From contig NZ_JARUBH010000009.1 of assembly GCF_029626105.1 (NCBI RefSeq), positions 5,642,001 through 5,706,000 on the forward strand: a DNA stretch of 64,000 bases. Reading direction: 5' to 3'. Source of the DNA: Solwaraspora sp. WMMD792 (GTDB lineage: Bacteria > Actinomycetota > Actinomycetes > Mycobacteriales > Micromonosporaceae). Shown in pieces: positions 1-8,563 of the stretch (the stretch's first letter is position 1; the number at the start of each line of letters is the position of its first letter). Below the pieces are notes generated by a model. The model was not told the origin of the DNA. It saw only the letters and a program-made list of their open reading frames with translations, and did not search any database. Made by a program: the position numbers and the translations under genes.

Positions 1-186
1 GCCAACGGCCGGTACGGGTTCGACTTCGACCGGGCCAAGGCCCGAGCGACCGGTATCTACCAGACCACCCGGGAGATCCTGCGCAGCGCCGACCGGGAGG
101 GCGTACCCCCGGCGGTGGCGGCCGACCGGCTCGCCGAACGCCGGATGGCCGAGGTCGGTCGGCTGCGCGCGATCCATCTCCGGTGA
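1..186 (+). CDS. Glu/Leu/Phe/Val dehydrogenase, C-terminal end (partial)
   Basis: An open frame enters from the left edge and stops with TGA at 184-186, giving the last 61 residues of a protein. The tail ...[21 protein letters not shown] is what I expect at the C-terminus of actinobacterial leucine/valine dehydrogenases (NAD-dependent oxidative deamination of branched-chain amino acids). In Streptomyces a valine dehydrogenase gene lies near purF, purM and a DUF3073 gene, which matches the genes that follow. The catalytic part is outside the window, so the substrate cannot be judged. Confidence 0.7.
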   Translation, partial: ANGRYGFDFDRAKARATGIYQTTREILRSADREGVPPAVAADRLAERRMAEVGRLRAIHLR

Positions 187-504
187 GCCACCGCCAACCC
201 GAGCGCCGCCGTCCTGGGCGCTGACTCGCCGGTCCGCCCCGGGTGGCCGTCACCGGGCGTGTGGAGAATCACCCGTACGGGTCACGAGCGGCGGGGATCG
301 GGCTCCTTACCCCGCCGCTGCCCGTGACGGACCCCGCCGCTGCCCCTGACGATGTCGGCCGCCGATGACGCGCGGGAGCGACCCGATGCAACCCGAGGTG
401 CCGAACCTGGGTCCGCCCATGTACCGTAAGAGCCACGAGAGATGCCTGACGTCATCGGGGCCCGCCTTCGGGCTGCCCCGAATTCTGTGCGAGGGGGTCG
501 AGCC
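187..504. other. Intergenic region with hairpin and tandem 22-mer
   Basis: No gene is seen. A hairpin with 10-bp arms (287-296 and 310-319, AGCGGCGGGG pairing with CCCCGCCGCT) can end transcription of the dehydrogenase gene. A 22-bp unit starting CCCCGCCGCTGCCC occurs twice in tandem (from 310 and from 332) with two differences. The remainder should carry the promoter of the DUF3073 gene, but I could not place -35/-10 boxes. Confidence 0.5.
287..319 (+). terminator. Putative terminator after the dehydrogenase gene
   Basis: Perfect 10-bp GC-rich stem (287-296 / 310-319) with a 13-nt loop, about 100 bp after the stop codon. It has no U-tract, as is usual for high-GC actinobacteria. Confidence 0.45.
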
Positions 505-726
505 ATGGGGCGCGGCCGTGCTAAGGCCAAGCAGACAAAGGTGGCCAGGGAGCTGAAATACCACTCCCCGAACACCGACCTCGCCGCCTTGCAGCGAGAG
601 CTCGCCGGCAGCGGCAAGTCGGACCGTGATTTCGACGACGAGTACGATCCGTACCTCGACGACGATGACGAGGACGACCCAGCCGACGACGACCGGGGTA
701 ACTGGACACCCTCATCGTCCCGCTGA
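505..726 (+). CDS. DUF3073 family protein
   Basis: 73-residue protein of unknown function. It starts with a basic segment (MGRGRAKAKQTKVARELKY), then has a helix-prone stretch and an extremely acidic C-terminal half (YDPYLDDDDEDD). This bipolar composition is characteristic of the actinobacterial DUF3073 family, found next to purM/purF. The ATG at 505 is preferred over upstream in-frame starts because GAGGGGG lies 8-14 bases ahead and the family begins with MGRGR. It is convergent with the RiPP locus to its right. Confidence 0.85.
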   Translation: MGRGRAKAKQTKVARELKYHSPNTDLAALQRELAGSGKSDRDFDDEYDPYLDDDDEDDPADDDRGNWTPSSSR

Positions 727-826
727 GGGTCCGACTGATCAGAGCACGCGGTCAGTGTCCGCGTGCTGATTCATGTCGACGAGGACTCCGGCCCGGCTGG
801 TCGCCGTACGTCTGTCGGAATGCCAC

Positions 827-870
827 CATCCGGTGGTGCGTACCCCGAACGGGGTAGGCACCACCGGATG
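827..870. terminator. Bidirectional terminator hairpin
   Basis: Two 20-nt arms (827-846 and 851-870) pair with a single mismatch around a GAAC loop. The hairpin sits between convergent genes (DUF3073 ending at 726, RiPP precursor ending at 959), so it can serve both strands. Confidence 0.7.
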
Positions 871-902
871 TCCGTCGCGCCAGGCGGGCGACTGATAGGT
901 GC

Positions 903-934
903 CGCCCTGCCCGGGGACGGGGCCGGGCAGGGCG
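903..934 (-). terminator. Terminator of the RiPP operon
   Basis: Perfect 12-bp GC stem (903-914 / 923-934) with an 8-nt loop, 25 bp beyond the stop of the precursor gene on the minus strand. Confidence 0.6.
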
Positions 935-958
935 CCAGATACGCGCTGGTCGGAGCGG

Positions 959-1213
959 TCAACGGGGGCGGTTGTTCCAGTTGTAGAAGGTCGGGATGTT
1001 CTCGAAGTGGTTCCAGGCGCAGACCGCGCCGTCGGCACCGGCTGCCTCGGCGCGACGCCGCCGGGCCTGTTCCGCTTCGGCGAGCAGCAGTGCCAGACCG
1101 TCCCGGACGGCGTACACCCGGTCCGCCACCTGATCGTCGCCACCTGCCTCGGCGACGGTGGCTCCCGGGGCCGCGCCGACCGGTTCAGGCCGCTGCCGGC
1201 TGGTCTCTGGCAT
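959..1213 (-). CDS. Putative multiple-cyclophane RiPP precursor (AmcA-like)
   Basis: 84-residue peptide. Residues 1-60 form an Ala/Arg/Glu-rich leader that could be helical (around AVRDGLALLLAEAEQARRRR). The C-terminus has four aromatic-X-Asn/His triplets: W67-N-H, F70-E-N, F76-Y-N and W79-N-N. Such triplets are the substrates of three-residue cyclophane-forming radical SAM enzymes ('triceptides'), and a radical SAM/SPASM gene lies immediately upstream. The name AmcA is from memory of that actinobacterial family. The ATG at 1213 lies inside the maturase gene (29-bp overlap) and has GGAGGG 11 bases ahead, which supports this start and translational coupling. A short terminator follows. The modification is inferred from motifs, not shown. 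Confidence 0.75.
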   Translation of the reverse strand: MPETSRQRPEPVGAAPGATVAEAGGDDQVADRVYAVRDGLALLLAEAEQARRRRAEAAGADGAVCAWNHFENIPTFYNWNNRPR

Positions 1214-2351
1214 GGGCCAACACTCCCTCCAGTAGATGGATCTTGCTGTTACGGCAGTGGTTGGTCTCCGTACCATCAAAACGCCCGTGTTCGAAGTAAC
1301 GGTTGGCAGCGTGACCACCTCCGCAGAACCCGAAGTACGGGCAGGTGGTCCGGCATGCCTCGACGCCCGCCACGAACTCGGTGACCCAGGGTGTCCGTTC
1401 CGGCGTGGCGAGGATCTCGGCCAGCCCGCTGGCCAACACGTTTCCGCTGGTGAAGTCCCCGTACCGCGGGTCGGAGAAGCCGGCCAGCTCCGGCGAGAGC
1501 AGCACCACCGACCCGTCGTACCCGATGGTGGGGATCGGGTCGAGCTGGCGGGGCAGCACCTCGTCGGCCGTGCCGTCGAGTACGGCTGCCGCGTACCGCA
1601 GTGACCATTCCACCTCGCGCAGATGGATCCGCGGTGCCTGCCGCCAGGCTCCGACCAGTTCCGCCCAGAAGCCGGCGACGGCCCGGTCCGGCCAGCGGTT
1701 CGACCGGACGTTCACGCCCTCCGTCTCCTCGATGTTGACGCCCAGCACGTCACAGCCGAGGTCGAGGAAGAACCGGTACAGCTCGGTGGCCAGGCCGGGG
1801 CTCGGGTCGCTGACCACGCAGAGCGCCGAGAATTCGATCCCGTGCCGACGTAGCGCTTCGACACCGCTCCGGATCTGGTCGTACGCGGGCCGACCACCCC
1901 GGGTGTGCCGGCTGTCGTTACGCGCCCGCGGGCCGTCGACGCTGACGCTGACCCGGATCCGGTGTTCGCGGAAGAACTCGCACCAGGGGTCGTCGATCAA
2001 GGTCGCGTTGGTCTGCACATGGTGCTCCACGTCGGCGCTGAACGGGCTGATCAGCGCCGCCAGGTGGTCCCGCCCGGCGGCCAACGGCTCACCGCCGTGC
2101 CAGACCACGGAGAACCGGCGTCCCTGCTGCGCGGCCCAGATGTTCACCGGTCGGGCGACGGCGGCGGCCACGGGGACCGGCATCCGTCGGTTGGCTGCCC
2201 GCAGCGGCAGGTAGCAGTAGCTGCAGTCCAGGTTGCACAGCGTAGTGGGTTGCATGACGACGTAGCTCGGGACGGTCGCCACGCCGCGCATGCCGGTGGG
2301 GGCCGGCCGCCCCCCACCGGCCGGGTCCTGCCGGGTTTCGGCCCTGCTCAT
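1185..2351 (-). CDS. Radical SAM/SPASM cyclophane-forming peptide maturase (AmcB-like)
   Basis: 388 residues. Near the N-terminus CNLDCSYC is a canonical CX3CX2C radical SAM cluster motif, followed by WHGGEP, the GGE SAM-binding motif of peptide maturases. The C-terminal part has a SPASM-like cysteine region (CRTTCPYFGFC and a later NHC) that could bind auxiliary iron-sulfur clusters. The enzyme would cross-link aromatic side chains to neighbouring residues of the precursor encoded just downstream. The ATG at 2351 is chosen because AGGAGG lies 6 bases ahead; the ATG at 2357 would abut it. No protease or transporter gene is adjacent, so leader removal and export must be done by genes elsewhere. 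Confidence 0.85.
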   Translation of the reverse strand: MSRAETRQDPAGGGRPAPTGMRGVATVPSYVVMQPTTLCNLDCSYCYLPLRAANRRMPVPVAAAVARPVNIWAAQQGRRFSVVWHGGEPLAAGRDHLAALISPFSADVEHHVQTNATLIDDPWCEFFREHRIRVSVSVDGPRARNDSRHTRGGRPAYDQIRSGVEALRRHGIEFSALCVVSDPSPGLATELYRFFLDLGCDVLGVNIEETEGVNVRSNRWPDRAVAGFWAELVGAWRQAPRIHLREVEWSLRYAAAVLDGTADEVLPRQLDPIPTIGYDGSVVLLSPELAGFSDPRYGDFTSGNVLASGLAEILATPERTPWVTEFVAGVEACRTTCPYFGFCGGGHAANRYFEHGRFDGTETNHCRNSKIHLLEGVLAHARDQPAAA

Positions 2352-2481
2352 CCCCATCCTCCTGCCTGTGACGGATGTCGTTTCAGGCTAGGTGTCGGGG
2401 TCTGCCGAGGTGAATCGGCGGTACGGCCCGCCAGAGCGCGGCGGCGACGACCCGCCACGGTGGCGCGGCAGCGGCCCGCTG

Positions 2482-3651
2482 TCAGCCCCGGGTGTGGTGG
2501 CCGACCATCTGTACGGTGCCGGTGCCCTCGATGATGTCGCCGGCCTGCCAGGCGTCGATGCCGCTGCCGGTCAGGCAGGCGAGCGCCCGGTCGGCGTCCT
2601 GGGCGGAGACGATGGCGAACATGCCGACGCCCATGTTGAACGTCGACTCCATCTCGTTGTCCTCGATCCGCCCCTTCGCCTGCACCAGGTCGAAGATCGG
2701 CTGCGGCTTCCAGGTGGCGCGGTTGACCAGCGCGTCGACGTGCTCGGGGAGGATCCGCACCAGGTTTCCGGGGATGCCACCGCCGGTCACGTGGGCCAGG
2801 GCCCGGACCTCGCACTCCTCGATCAGTTTCAGGCAGTCCCGGGCGTAGATCTTGGTCGGGGTGAGCAGCTCCTCGCCCAGGGTCCGCTGCCGGCCGAAAT
2901 CCTCGACCACCGTGTCCAGCCGCATCCGACCGGCGCCGAGCAGCACGTGGCGGACCAGCGAGTAGCCGTTGGAGTGCAGACCGGAGGACCGCATCGCGAT
3001 CACCACGTCGCCCACCTCGACGCGGTCCCGGCCGAGGATCTCGCTCTCCTCGACCACGCCGACGCCGGTCGCGGAGACGTCGTACTCGTCCGGCCGCAGC
3101 ACCCCGGGGTGTTCGGCGGTCTCGCCGCCGAGCAGCGCGCAGCCGGCGTACCGGCAGCCGTCGGAGATGCCGGCGCCGATCTCGGCGACCTTGTCCGGCA
3201 CGACCTCGCCGCAGGCGATGTAGTCGAGCAGGAACAGCGGCTCCGCCCCGCAGGCGACCAGGTCGTCGACCACCATCGCGACCAGGTCGATGCCGACCGT
3301 GTCGTGGATGTTCATCTGCTGGGCGATGACCAGCTTGGTGCCCACCCCGTCGGTCGACGAGGCCAGGATCGGGTGCCGGTACTTCTGCACGTCGAGCCGG
3401 AAGAGCCCGGCGAAGCCACCGATGTCGCCCATCACCTCGGGCCGGGTGGTTTTGTGCACCTTCGACTTGAGCAGCTCGACGGCGCGCTCACCGGCGTGGA
3501 TGGAGACGCCGGCGTCCGCGTACGTCACCGTGCGTTTGCGGCCGGGCCGGCCGGCGCTGGCCGTCCACGGCTGGCGGTTGACCGTCCGGGCGCCGGAGTC
3601 GTCGGCGGTCGGGCCGACGTCCGCGCTGCCGCGCTCAGTCACGTGCGTCAC
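2482..3651 (-). CDS. purM: Phosphoribosylformylglycinamidine cyclo-ligase (AIR synthetase)
   Basis: 389 residues. Converts FGAM to AIR using ATP in purine synthesis (cytosol). The conserved TYADAGVSI start of the core is at about residue 43 and the DGVGTK nucleotide loop at 101-106; later motifs include GGETAEHPG and THVTGGGIPGN. The GTG at 3651 has GGGGAG 6 bases upstream. The family core begins about 40 residues later, so the Thr/Arg-rich N-terminal extension is dispensable or the true start is internal. It follows purF by about 100 bp on the same strand, so the two are probably cotranscribed. Confidence 0.95.
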   Translation of the reverse strand: MTHVTERGSADVGPTADDSGARTVNRQPWTASAGRPGRKRTVTYADAGVSIHAGERAVELLKSKVHKTTRPEVMGDIGGFAGLFRLDVQKYRHPILASSTDGVGTKLVIAQQMNIHDTVGIDLVAMVVDDLVACGAEPLFLLDYIACGEVVPDKVAEIGAGISDGCRYAGCALLGGETAEHPGVLRPDEYDVSATGVGVVEESEILGRDRVEVGDVVIAMRSSGLHSNGYSLVRHVLLGAGRMRLDTVVEDFGRQRTLGEELLTPTKIYARDCLKLIEECEVRALAHVTGGGIPGNLVRILPEHVDALVNRATWKPQPIFDLVQAKGRIEDNEMESTFNMGVGMFAIVSAQDADRALACLTGSGIDAWQAGDIIEGTGTVQMVGHHTRG

Positions 3652-3755
3652 GGTTCTCCCCTTTGTGCTTCTCGCGGCGGGGCCGCGTCGGGTAGCTGTC
3701 GAGGATCGCTCGACTCGGGCTGCCGGTCGGACGACCGAGGCCGGTCCGGCCGGTG

Positions 3756-5342
3756 CTACGGGCGGTGCAGGGCCTCGGGGCCGCCAGTGCTGACAGCGAA
3801 CCGTTGAGCGCCCGGGCCGGTCCGGTCGCCACCGGCCTGATAGTCCTGCTCGGTGATGTCCCCCGGATGGCCGACCCCGCCAGCGACCCGGCGGTCCACA
3901 CCTTCGAGCACGTGCTTGCCGATCAGATTGCCAGCTGGCAACTCGATCGGGTACTCCCCATCGAAACATGCCCGACACAATCGTGTCTTCGGCTGCTCGG
4001 TTGCCGCTATCAGACCGGCAAGCGAGACATAACCGAGAGTATCCGCACCGATGGACCGGCGTATACCCTCAGTGTCCAGCCCGTTGGCCAGCAGTTCAGC
4101 CCGGGTGGCGAAGTCGATGCCGTAGAAGCACGGCCAGCTCACCGGCGGTGACGAGATGCGTACGTGCACCTCCAGGGCACCCGCCTCGCGCAGCATCCGC
4201 ACAATCGCCCGCTGGGTGTTGCCCCGCACGATCGAATCGTCGACCACCACCAGGCGCTTGCCACGGACGTTCTCGCGCAGCGGGTTGAGCTTCAACCGGA
4301 TGCCGAGCTGGCGCAGCGTCTGGGAGGGCTGGATGAACGTACGGCCGACGTACGAGTTCTTCATCAGGCCGGCGCCGTAGGTGATGCCGGACTGCTCGGC
4401 GTAGCCGATCGCGGCCGGCGTGCCCGACTCCGGCACCGGGATCACCAGATCCGCCTCGACCGGGTGCTCCCGGGCCAGTCGACGGCCGATCTGCACCCGG
4501 GCGGCGTGCACGTTCCGCCCGGCGATGGTGGTGTCCGGGCGGGCGATGTACACGTACTCGAACAGGCAGCCCTTCGGCTCCGGCGGGGCGAACCGGGCCG
4601 ACCGCAGCCCGTGCTCGTCGATGGCGATCAACTCACCCGGCTCCACCTCGCGGACCACGGTGGCGCCGACGATGTCCAGCGCGGCGGTCTCGCTGGCGAC
4701 CACCCAGCCCCGCTCCAGCCGGCCGAGCACCAGGGGCCGGACGCCGTGCGGGTCGCGGGCCGCGTACAGCGTGGTCTCGTCCATGAAGACGAAGCTGAAC
4801 GCGCCCCGCAGGGTCGGCAGCACCTCCAGCGCCGCGGCCTCGACCGACAGGTCCGGGCGGCTGGCCAGCAGGCTGGTGACCAGGGCGGTGTCCGAGGTCG
4901 AGCCGTCACCGGACAGCCCTCGGTCGACCACCTCGCGGGCCAGCTCGGCGGTGTTGACCAGGTTGCCGTTGTGAGCCAGCGCGATCGTCGTGCCGGCGCT
5001 GGTCGCCTTGATCGTCGGCTGGGCATTTTCCCAGGTCGAGCCGCCGGTGGTGGAGTAGCGCGCGTGCCCGATGGCGAGATGGCCACGCAGGCTGGCCAGG
5101 GTCGGCTCGTCGAAGACCTGGGCCACCAGGCCGAGATCCTTGTAGACCACCACGCCGGAGCCGTCACTCACCGCGATCCCGGCGGCCTCCTGGCCCCGGT
5201 GTTGCAGGGCGTAGAGACCGAAGTAGCTGAGCTTCGCGACCTCTTCCCCCGGTGCCCACACCCCGAACACGCCACAGGCGTCCTGCGGACCGGGTCGTTG
5301 GGGATCAAGATCGTGACTCAACCGGCCGTCGCCTCGAGGCAC
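3756..5342 (-). CDS. purF: Amidophosphoribosyltransferase
   Basis: 528 residues. Catalyses the committed step of purine synthesis, PRPP + glutamine to phosphoribosylamine. The Ntn glutaminase nucleophile is Cys23 (DACGVFG), exposed after removal of a 22-residue propeptide. The PRPP loop VVVDDSIVRGNT is intact. Cysteines in GCLFEY and in RLCRACFDGE near the C-terminus fit the [4Fe-4S]-containing Bacillus-type enzyme. The GTG start (VPRGDGRL) matches other actinobacterial PurF N-termini and has GAGGGAG about 10 bases ahead. Upstream in-frame starts would add about 48 unrelated residues. Confidence 0.96.
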   Translation of the reverse strand: MPRGDGRLSHDLDPQRPGPQDACGVFGVWAPGEEVAKLSYFGLYALQHRGQEAAGIAVSDGSGVVVYKDLGLVAQVFDEPTLASLRGHLAIGHARYSTTGGSTWENAQPTIKATSAGTTIALAHNGNLVNTAELAREVVDRGLSGDGSTSDTALVTSLLASRPDLSVEAAALEVLPTLRGAFSFVFMDETTLYAARDPHGVRPLVLGRLERGWVVASETAALDIVGATVVREVEPGELIAIDEHGLRSARFAPPEPKGCLFEYVYIARPDTTIAGRNVHAARVQIGRRLAREHPVEADLVIPVPESGTPAAIGYAEQSGITYGAGLMKNSYVGRTFIQPSQTLRQLGIRLKLNPLRENVRGKRLVVVDDSIVRGNTQRAIVRMLREAGALEVHVRISSPPVSWPCFYGIDFATRAELLANGLDTEGIRRSIGADTLGYVSLAGLIAATEQPKTRLCRACFDGEYPIELPAGNLIGKHVLEGVDRRVAGGVGHPGDITEQDYQAGGDRTGPGAQRFAVSTGGPEALHRP

Positions 5343-5504
5343 CTGCCGCTCCCTCGTACTGGTCTGCACTGACGCCTGGCCTGCACGTGGCCTGCACGCC
5401 TCAGCGCGGGGTGTCACCGGACTACCGTCGCCGAACAGTGTACGCGAGGTTCCGGTTGGCCCAGAGTGCTCCATTTGGCCCCACACCTGCCGGGTGACCG
5501 CCGC

Positions 5505-5532
5505 AGCCGGCCGGCAAATCGCCGGCCCGGCT
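5505..5532 (-). terminator. Hairpin after the SCP-like gene
   Basis: AGCCGGCCGGC (5505-5515) pairs with GCCGGCCCGGCT (5521-5532) around AAATC, with one bulge. It separates the SCP-like gene from purF on the minus strand. The purF promoter should lie between it and 5343. Confidence 0.5.
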
Positions 5533-5885
5533 CACAGCGGCAGGTACGGCGATATATCGGACCTCGGACCACTCGCAGAGATTTGTCCGTTCGCCACGGC
5601 CGAGGCCCAGTCGAGATCGCCGGTCGCCAGCAGCACCCAGGTCACCGGGTCGATCTCCACCACGTTCGCGGGGGTGCCACGGGTGTGTCGCGGCCCGGCT
5701 ACACACTGAATTGCACCGTAAGGTGGGACACGGACCTCCACCGATCGGCCCGGCGCTCGCTCGGCCAGCGCCGCCAACAGCAGGCGGACCGCATCGCGTA
5801 GCTGCACACGGGCGGGGACGGCACCGGCCGCCAGGGCGTCCCGCACGGCGGCGACCGTAGTGGACTTACTGTACGGAGAGGACAC
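5532..5885 (-). CDS. Sterol carrier (SCP-like) family protein
   Basis: 117 residues. The segment [12 protein letters not shown]...[23 protein letters not shown] is characteristic of the small actinobacterial SCP-orthologue family commonly encoded beside purF. The family has an SCP2-like fold and an unknown ligand. No signal peptide or membrane segment is seen, so it should be cytosolic. It is divergent from the membrane-protein gene at 6043, the two starts being about 160 bp apart. Confidence 0.75.
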   Translation of the reverse strand: MSSPYSKSTTVAAVRDALAAGAVPARVQLRDAVRLLLAALAERAPGRSVEVRVPPYGAIQCVAGPRHTRGTPANVVEIDPVTWVLLATGDLDWASAVANGQISASGPRSDISPYLPL

Positions 5886-6042
5886 ATCGGGACGATACGA
5901 CTAGCTCCGGTACCAGTTGCTCCCGCCCCTGGGTCGCGCACATCCGTCCCGGCAAGGCATAGTTGCCGACGGTGTACTCGTCACGGGTGACCCCTGCCCG
6001 AATCCTGGTGCGGGGGAAGGATCAAACCGGAAGGCGGTGGAC

Positions 6043-8475
6043 GTGACAACACACCTACGAGCCTGGCTTTCGCGGGCCGGTGTTGTCGCAGCGCTGGCTG
6101 CCGTCACACTAGTCGGCCTGCCCGCCGCGCCAGCGGCCGCCGCTGCACCCACAGTCACCATCACCAGCCTCTCCAACGCCAACCTCAGCTCCGGTGGCCG
6201 GGCCACCCTCGTGTTCAAGATCGTCAACAACAACCCGGCGGGCGAAGAGGTGGAGGGCGGGACGTCCTTCAACATCCGGGTCGCCACGAACATCAACGAG
6301 CTGCGGTGCGAAGGTCAGTGCGACTTCACCGACACGATCGAGCGGGGCGCGAGCAAGGAATACACGGTCGAGCTGATCGCCGGCAACGTCGGGACCAACC
6401 AGAACCGCAACGGCCGGGTGGAGATCGTCGCCGTGGTCGACGGGGAGAACGGCCGCGTCCAGCGCGACGTCTCGGTCCGCGGGCCGCAGGAGGCGCCCCG
6501 GGTGAAGGAGGTCGCCGGCAAGGTCACCGACGTCTCCACCGGTGAACCGATCGAAGGCGCCGTGGTCGTGATGAGCGACTCGCAGAACAACAGCTACGAC
6601 ACCACCACCAACGCCAACGGCAACTACCGGTTCACCTCCAGCAACGACCGGCCCATCGCCCCCGGCGACATCCGGATCGCGGCGACCGCCGACAAGTACG
6701 ACGACAGCGATGTGAAGGTCGTCACCGCCGCCGCCGGGCAGTCGATCACCGTCGACCGGATCACCCTGAAGTCGAACGTGGAGCCGACCCCGTCGGCCAC
6801 CCCCGAGGCGACCCCGTCGGCGACCGCCGAGGCGACGCCGAGCGGCGCGGCCACCGACGCCCCACCGGTCGACACCCAGAACCTGGCGAACGAGAGCAGC
6901 GGCGGGGGGATGGGCTCCTGGCTGCTGATCATCATGGGCGGTCTGCTGGTCGCGCTCGGTGTCGGGGCCATCGTGCTGCTGCTGGTACGGCGCAAGGATG
7001 GCGACGTCGACGACGGACCGGAGCCGGCCGACGACGACGATCCAGCTGGCGGGCGGGCCGCCCCGCCGGGCAGTCGCGGCGTCTACCACGGTGCCGACGA
7101 CGCGACCCGGGTGGCGATGCCGCCGATGCCGCCCGGTCCGGTCTCCGACGCCACGATGGTGACCCGGCCGTCGCTGTCGGACGCGCCGACGATGCTGCAC
7201 CAGATGCCACCGATCAAGGACGAGTTCCCCGACCCGTACGGTGCTCCGCCGCCCCCCGGCCCGAACCCGCCGGCCGGGCCCGAGCCACGGTACGGCGCGG
7301 ACCAGCGCCCGGGCTGGGGTGGACCGCCGACCCAACCCGGCTACGGCTCCGGCCCCGCCGGTGCCACCAGCGTGTACGGCGCGGTTCCCGGCGCCGACCA
7401 GCCGGGCAGTGGGGCCGGGTCCGGCTACGGCGGACCCGGCGGCGCGGCCCGCCCGGGCGGCACCTACGGCGGCAGTCAGTACGGCGGCAACGCCCCGTCC
7501 TCCGGGGCACCCGGCACCTACGGCACCCCGCCCTCGTCGGGCGGCCCGTACGGCGGTGCCCCGTCATCCGGCGGCCCGTACGGCGGTGCCCCGTCATCCG
7601 GCGGCCCATATGGCGGCAACGCCCCGTCGTCCGGGGCACCCGGCACCTACGGCACCCCGCCGGTACCCGGTCAGTACGGCGAGCCTGCCGGTCGGCCGCC
7701 AGCCGACGAGGCCGGCGGCTACCGCGGCGGCCGAGGCTACGGCGACGCCGGCGGCGCGGGCTACTCCGGTGCCAGGTACGGAGCGGACTCCCCCGCCGGC
7801 GGGTACGGCACCGACCGTTACGACGAGCCGACCGGGCGCTACGAGCCGGGCAGCTACGGGCAGTCCGGCCCACCGTACGAATCCGCTGGTTACCCTGGCC
7901 CGGATCAGGGGCGGGGCGATGTGCCGCCACCACCGCGTGGTCCGGAACCGCCGCAGCCCGGCTACCGGGGCGGCAGCCCTGGCTACGGGCCGGACGGCGG
8001 CGGTTACGGCGGAAGTGCCGGTTACGGCGGAAGCTACGGAGAAAGCCCACCCCAGGCCGGCGGTTACCCCGATGCGGGCTACCCGGGCGGTGGCTACGGT
8101 GGCGACCGGGGCAGCGGATACGGCTCCGACCAGGGCTACGGGTCGCCGGGCTACGGCCCCGGCGGGTCGGCGGGCTACGGCCCCGGCGGGTCGGCGGGCT
8201 ACGAGTCCGGCCGGGAACCGGGCGGGTACGGCTCCCCAACCGGTGGCGGCTACGACCAAGGTGGCGGCTACCCGCCTGCGGGCGGCGGCTACGACGACCG
8301 CCGCGTCCCGGACCAACGGGGCGGCTACGACCAGCAGATGCCGTACGGACAGCAGCCCTACGACCAGCAGCCGTACGGCGCCGAGCAGCCGCCTGGCGAC
8401 CAACCTCGGCACGGTGCCACGCCGCAGGCAGGCAACCGGGGTGAGCGACGTTCCCTCGACTGGCTCGACGACTGA
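6043..8475 (+). CDS. Secreted/membrane protein with a long Gly/Tyr/Pro-rich tail
   Basis: 810 residues. Order: signal peptide (residues ~1-34, ending AAPAAAAA); extracellular part with a CARDB-like region (LSSGGRATLVFKIVNNNPAG) and a carboxypeptidase-regulatory/Cna-B-like repeat (VAGKVTDVSTGEPIEGAVVV); a Thr/Pro/Ala linker; one transmembrane helix near residues 290-315 (SWLLIIMGGLLVALGVGAIVLLLV) followed by RRK; then about 490 residues of low-complexity Gly-Tyr-Pro-Ser sequence with GGPYGG and GYG repeats. Topology places this tail in the cytoplasm. The GTG at 6043 is preferred because GGAAGG lies 8 bases ahead; a GTG at 6037 is possible. Function unknown. Ends with SLDWLDD. Confidence 0.8.
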   Translation: MTTHLRAWLSRAGVVAALAAVTLVGLPAAPAAAAAPTVTITSLSNANLSSGGRATLVFKIVNNNPAGEEVEGGTSFNIRVATNINELRCEGQCDFTDTIERGASKEYTVELIAGNVGTNQNRNGRVEIVAVVDGENGRVQRDVSVRGPQEAPRVKEVAGKVTDVSTGEPIEGAVVVMSDSQNNSYDTTTNANGNYRFTSSNDRPIAPGDIRIAATADKYDDSDVKVVTAAAGQSITVDRITLKSNVEPTPSATPEATPSATAEATPSGAATDAPPVDTQNLANESSGGGMGSWLLIIMGGLLVALGVGAIVLLLVRRKDGDVDDGPEPADDDDPAGGRAAPPGSRGVYHGADDATRVAMPPMPPGPVSDATMVTRPSLSDAPTMLHQMPPIKDEFPDPYGAPPPPGPNPPAGPEPRYGADQRPGWGGPPTQPGYGSGPAGATSVYGAVPGADQPGSGAGSGYGGPGGAARPGGTYGGSQYGGNAPSSGAPGTYGTPPSSGGPYGGAPSSGGPYGGAPSSGGPYGGNAPSSGAPGTYGTPPVPGQYGEPAGRPPADEAGGYRGGRGYGDAGGAGYSGARYGADSPAGGYGTDRYDEPTGRYEPGSYGQSGPPYESAGYPGPDQGRGDVPPPPRGPEPPQPGYRGGSPGYGPDGGGYGGSAGYGGSYGESPPQAGGYPDAGYPGGGYGGDRGSGYGSDQGYGSPGYGPGGSAGYGPGGSAGYESGREPGGYGSPTGGGYDQGGGYPPAGGGYDDRRVPDQRGGYDQQMPYGQQPYDQQPYGAEQPPGDQPRHGATPQAGNRGERRSLDWLDD
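7489..7660 (+). repeat. In-frame tandem DNA repeats in the Gly/Tyr-rich tail
   Basis: About three copies of a 30-bp unit encoding GGPYGGAPSS run from about 7539 to 7625. They are flanked by two near-identical ~43-bp blocks encoding NAPSSGAPGTYGTPP. Copy number could vary by slippage without breaking the frame. Confidence 0.75.
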
Positions 8476-8498
8476 CGGCCACTCGACGCCACATCGAT

Positions 8499-8534
8499 GA
8501 GATGGGCCGGACCCGTTCGGGTCCGGCCCATCTC
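8499..8534. terminator. Bidirectional terminator between the membrane-protein gene and purL
   Basis: Perfect 16-bp stem (8499-8514 / 8519-8534) with a GTTC loop between two convergent genes. This is the strongest terminator-like hairpin in the window. Confidence 0.85.
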
Positions 8535-8563
8535 GTCGGTCAGTCAGCCTGCCGACCGCCCGG

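Noticed and set aside
7489-7660. Regular repeats that could suggest a CRISPR array
   Set aside because: The repeats are in frame, encode GGPYGG-type peptide repeats, and have no unique spacers or cas genes.
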